A program made the translations under genes and the position numbers. A DNA stretch of 6,392 nucleotides, taken from assembly GCA_021845325.1 (NCBI GenBank), contig JAKBRR010000103.1, positions 1-6,392 on the forward strand, read 5' to 3'. Positions 5,150 through 6,392 of the stretch are shown here, in pieces (positions within the stretch are counted from its first letter, which is position 1; every line of letters begins with the position of its first letter). The notes beneath the pieces are model-generated. The model had not been told where the DNA came from and did not search any database. It saw only the letters and a list, made by a program, of their open reading frames with translations. The stretch is from Thermoplasmata archaeon (lineage in GTDB: Archaea; Thermoplasmatota; Thermoplasmata; Thermoplasmatales; Thermoplasmataceae).

Positions 5150-6077
5150 TGATATTTTTGTGATTTTTTGACATCACTCCTCTTAATAACACATAAACAA
5201 ACAAAAAAGCCGAAATTCCCAGCAACGCTATGATTGAGAATCTGCTGCCTTTAAAAGCAACAGGAGATATTAACGTTGCAATGGCAACAAGAATTGTTGC
5301 CTTATAGATTGATGATGATAGTATTAATCCTATTGCGGTATCTGTCTCATTCCTCCTCAGCGAAATCAGGAACATTATACCCTCCGGAATTGAACCTGCA
5401 ACTCCTGCAATTATCAGGCCCCAGAAAAACAGATTGTTACCCAGCGTAATATAGAAATAATTTGAAATGGTAACAATATTTTGAGATGCAAAATATACCA
5501 ATAACGCAGAAGCAACAAATATTGTGAAACTATAGCTATGCTCTTGAATCCCCAGAGTTCCCTTATGCCCTGTAATTCTTGTAATATACACAATAAAAAT
5601 AATTATCAGTAAAATTGCTAAAAAAATAGAGATTGATGTATAGTAGAATGAGGATATCAGAAGTATTAACATTATAAGAGTCAATAATGCCAGGTCAAAG
5701 CTGAATTCCTTTTTAATGGAAATTCCAAGAACAATTACAGATATGAGAAAAACTCCCATCGCTACCAGATTTGAACCTTCAACTGCTCCGAATGATATGG
5801 AAGAATATCCTCTCAGTGATGAGTTCAAAACTACAAATATTTCATCTACTATGGAAAAAAACGATAAAAATGTTGCTCCGGTCTGCATTTTAGTGAGTCT
5901 AAGTTTTGTTCCTAATCCAATGGCCTCATCAACAAAAATGTCACCCCCGAATGCAAATGAGATTATTGTTAGGACAACCCCGCCAATTATTATGAATAAA
6001 TTTAATGTGGAAATGAAAGCAAATATAATTGAAAAAAGTAGCAGAAATATGAGACAGAATATACCTTTGAAAGACAT
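5139..6077 (-). CDS. CaCA-family cation exchanger (Na+/Ca2+-exchanger-like), divergent ion site
   Basis: This 312-residue, roughly ten-helix integral membrane protein has the internal duplication of the Ca2+/cation antiporter superfamily. Alpha-repeat 1 (about 44-110) has GGDIFVDEAIGLG at 44-56, FSIVDE at 74-79 in place of the usual GTS-x-PE, and GAVEGSN at 97-103. Alpha-repeat 2 (about 217-270) has GSIPE at 228-232, RRNETDTAIG at 241-250 and SSSIYK at 254-259 where GSNIFN/D is usual. The two repeat glutamates (Glu79, Glu232) and Asn103 are kept. The Pro of repeat 1 is Asp78, and the second-repeat Asn/Asp ion ligand appears to be Ser. A hydrophilic loop (about 166-183) joins the halves. Its ATG shares one base with the speD stop (TGATG), so it is translationally coupled to speD. 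Its stop lies inside the last codons of aIF5B. Transport of Ca2+ is the family default; the actual substrate is uncertain. Confidence 0.8.
   Translation of the reverse strand: MSFKGIFCLIFLLLFSIIFAFISTLNLFIIIGGVVLTIISFAFGGDIFVDEAIGLGTKLRLTKMQTGATFLSFFSIVDEIFVVLNSSLRGYSSISFGAVEGSNLVAMGVFLISVIVLGISIKKEFSFDLALLTLIMLILLISSFYYTSISIFLAILLIIIFIVYITRITGHKGTLGIQEHSYSFTIFVASALLVYFASQNIVTISNYFYITLGNNLFFWGLIIAGVAGSIPEGIMFLISLRRNETDTAIGLILSSSIYKATILVAIATLISPVAFKGSRFSIIALLGISAFLFVYVLLRGVMSKNHKNITMP
5148..5178 (+). terminator. T-rich terminator region after aIF5B, within a dyad
   Basis: T runs at 5155-5159 and 5164-5169 directly follow the aIF5B stop (5147-5149) and suit T-run archaeal termination on the + strand. 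They lie in the loop of a six-base inverted repeat, AGTGAT 5148-5153 with ATCACT 5173-5178. The whole element lies over the 3' end of the opposing exchanger gene, whose coding region reaches 5139. Confidence 0.45.
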
Positions 6078-6392
6078 CAGGCGAGTATTGTGTGATCACT
6101 TTGAATTATGTTAATATTCTCCCCGATCATCTTGCCTCTTTCTACCCTCTTCGTACTTACTGAAGTTGGCATCAGGTTCTCAAGAATATATTCATAGGCT
6201 ATTTCCGCCTTAGAGGGATCCCCACATGTGTATAAATCAAGAGTGACCAAACCGTGCTCGGGCCAGGTATGGAAAGATAAATGTGATTCGGCAAGAAGGA
6301 TTATACCGCTTGCACCTATTGGGTCGAACTGATAGAAATCCGAAGATATCTTTGTCAAGCCCCCAACTCTCACTGCTTCCTCGACTATTTGC
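6077..6392 (-). CDS. speD: S-adenosylmethionine decarboxylase proenzyme, prokaryotic type (5' end off window)
   Basis: This pyruvoyl enzyme decarboxylates S-adenosylmethionine to supply the aminopropyl group for spermidine and related polyamines. The frame is open to the right edge (... QIVEEAVRVGG ...), so the GTG at 6373 is internal and not the start. 104 residues are visible, and alignment to the Thermotoga enzyme suggests about 27 N-terminal residues are missing. The self-cleavage site is intact in LAESHLSFHTWPEHG: cleavage before the Ser encoded at 6286-6284 makes the pyruvoyl group. The processing His five residues later (Ser63/His68 in Thermotoga numbering) and the proton-donor Cys in LYTCGD (Cys83) are also present. 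It heads a two-gene - strand unit with the exchanger. Some crenarchaeal SpeD homologues are arginine decarboxylases, so substrate cannot be settled by motif alone. Confidence 0.93.
   Translation of the reverse strand, partial: QIVEEAVRVGGLTKISSDFYQFDPIGASGIILLAESHLSFHTWPEHGLVTLDLYTCGDPSKAEIAYEYILENLMPTSVSTKRVERGKMIGENINIIQSDHTILA

Noticed and set aside
6371..6373. GTG at 6373 as the speD start.
   Set aside because: The upstream codons (QIVEEA) continue the family alignment and the frame is open to the edge. The true start is outside the window.

Overview
The window is archaeal. It carries the conserved archaeal run eL8/L7Ae - eS28 - eL24 - nucleoside diphosphate kinase - aIF5B on the + strand. 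The base composition is AT-rich, the promoters look TATA-like, and several starts are GTG or TTG. A KD(P)G-type aldolase, a heavily sequon-marked surface protein with a beta-domain common in acidophilic archaea, and the general codon style suggest the Thermoplasmatales or relatives. That placement is an inference from family resemblance, not a computed result.

Layout. Positions 1-696 (- strand) hold a small membrane-anchored surface protein and, overlapping its 3' end, the first 47 codons of an unidentified gene that runs off the left edge. Positions 697-1080 are a 384-base divergent spacer. It contains a perfect 16-base dyad in the promoter of the surface-protein gene, a TATA-like box followed by a GC-rich foldable element (811-874), and a 19-codon ORF behind a perfect Shine-Dalgarno (SD) sequence (961-1020). 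Positions 1081-1974 encode a 2-keto-3-deoxygluconate aldolase. A strong TATA box at 2019-2027 opens the translation operon (2074-5149), whose genes abut or overlap and use ATG, GTG, TTG, GTG and ATG starts in turn. Positions 5139-6392 (- strand) hold an S-adenosylmethionine decarboxylase, cut by the right edge, and a CaCA-family cation exchanger. The exchanger start overlaps the decarboxylase stop, and its stop lies inside the last codons of aIF5B.

Function. The + strand operon supplies ribosome and RNP proteins (L7Ae also serves C/D and H/ACA sRNPs and RNase P), NTP homeostasis, and the GTPase that joins ribosomal subunits. The aldolase belongs to Entner-Doudoroff-type sugar breakdown. The speD-exchanger pair joins polyamine synthesis to a membrane carrier with altered ion-site motifs.

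There is no CRISPR array, insertion sequence, tRNA, rRNA or defence cassette that I can support. The least explained parts are the 781-1080 leader region and the divergent exchanger coupled to speD.
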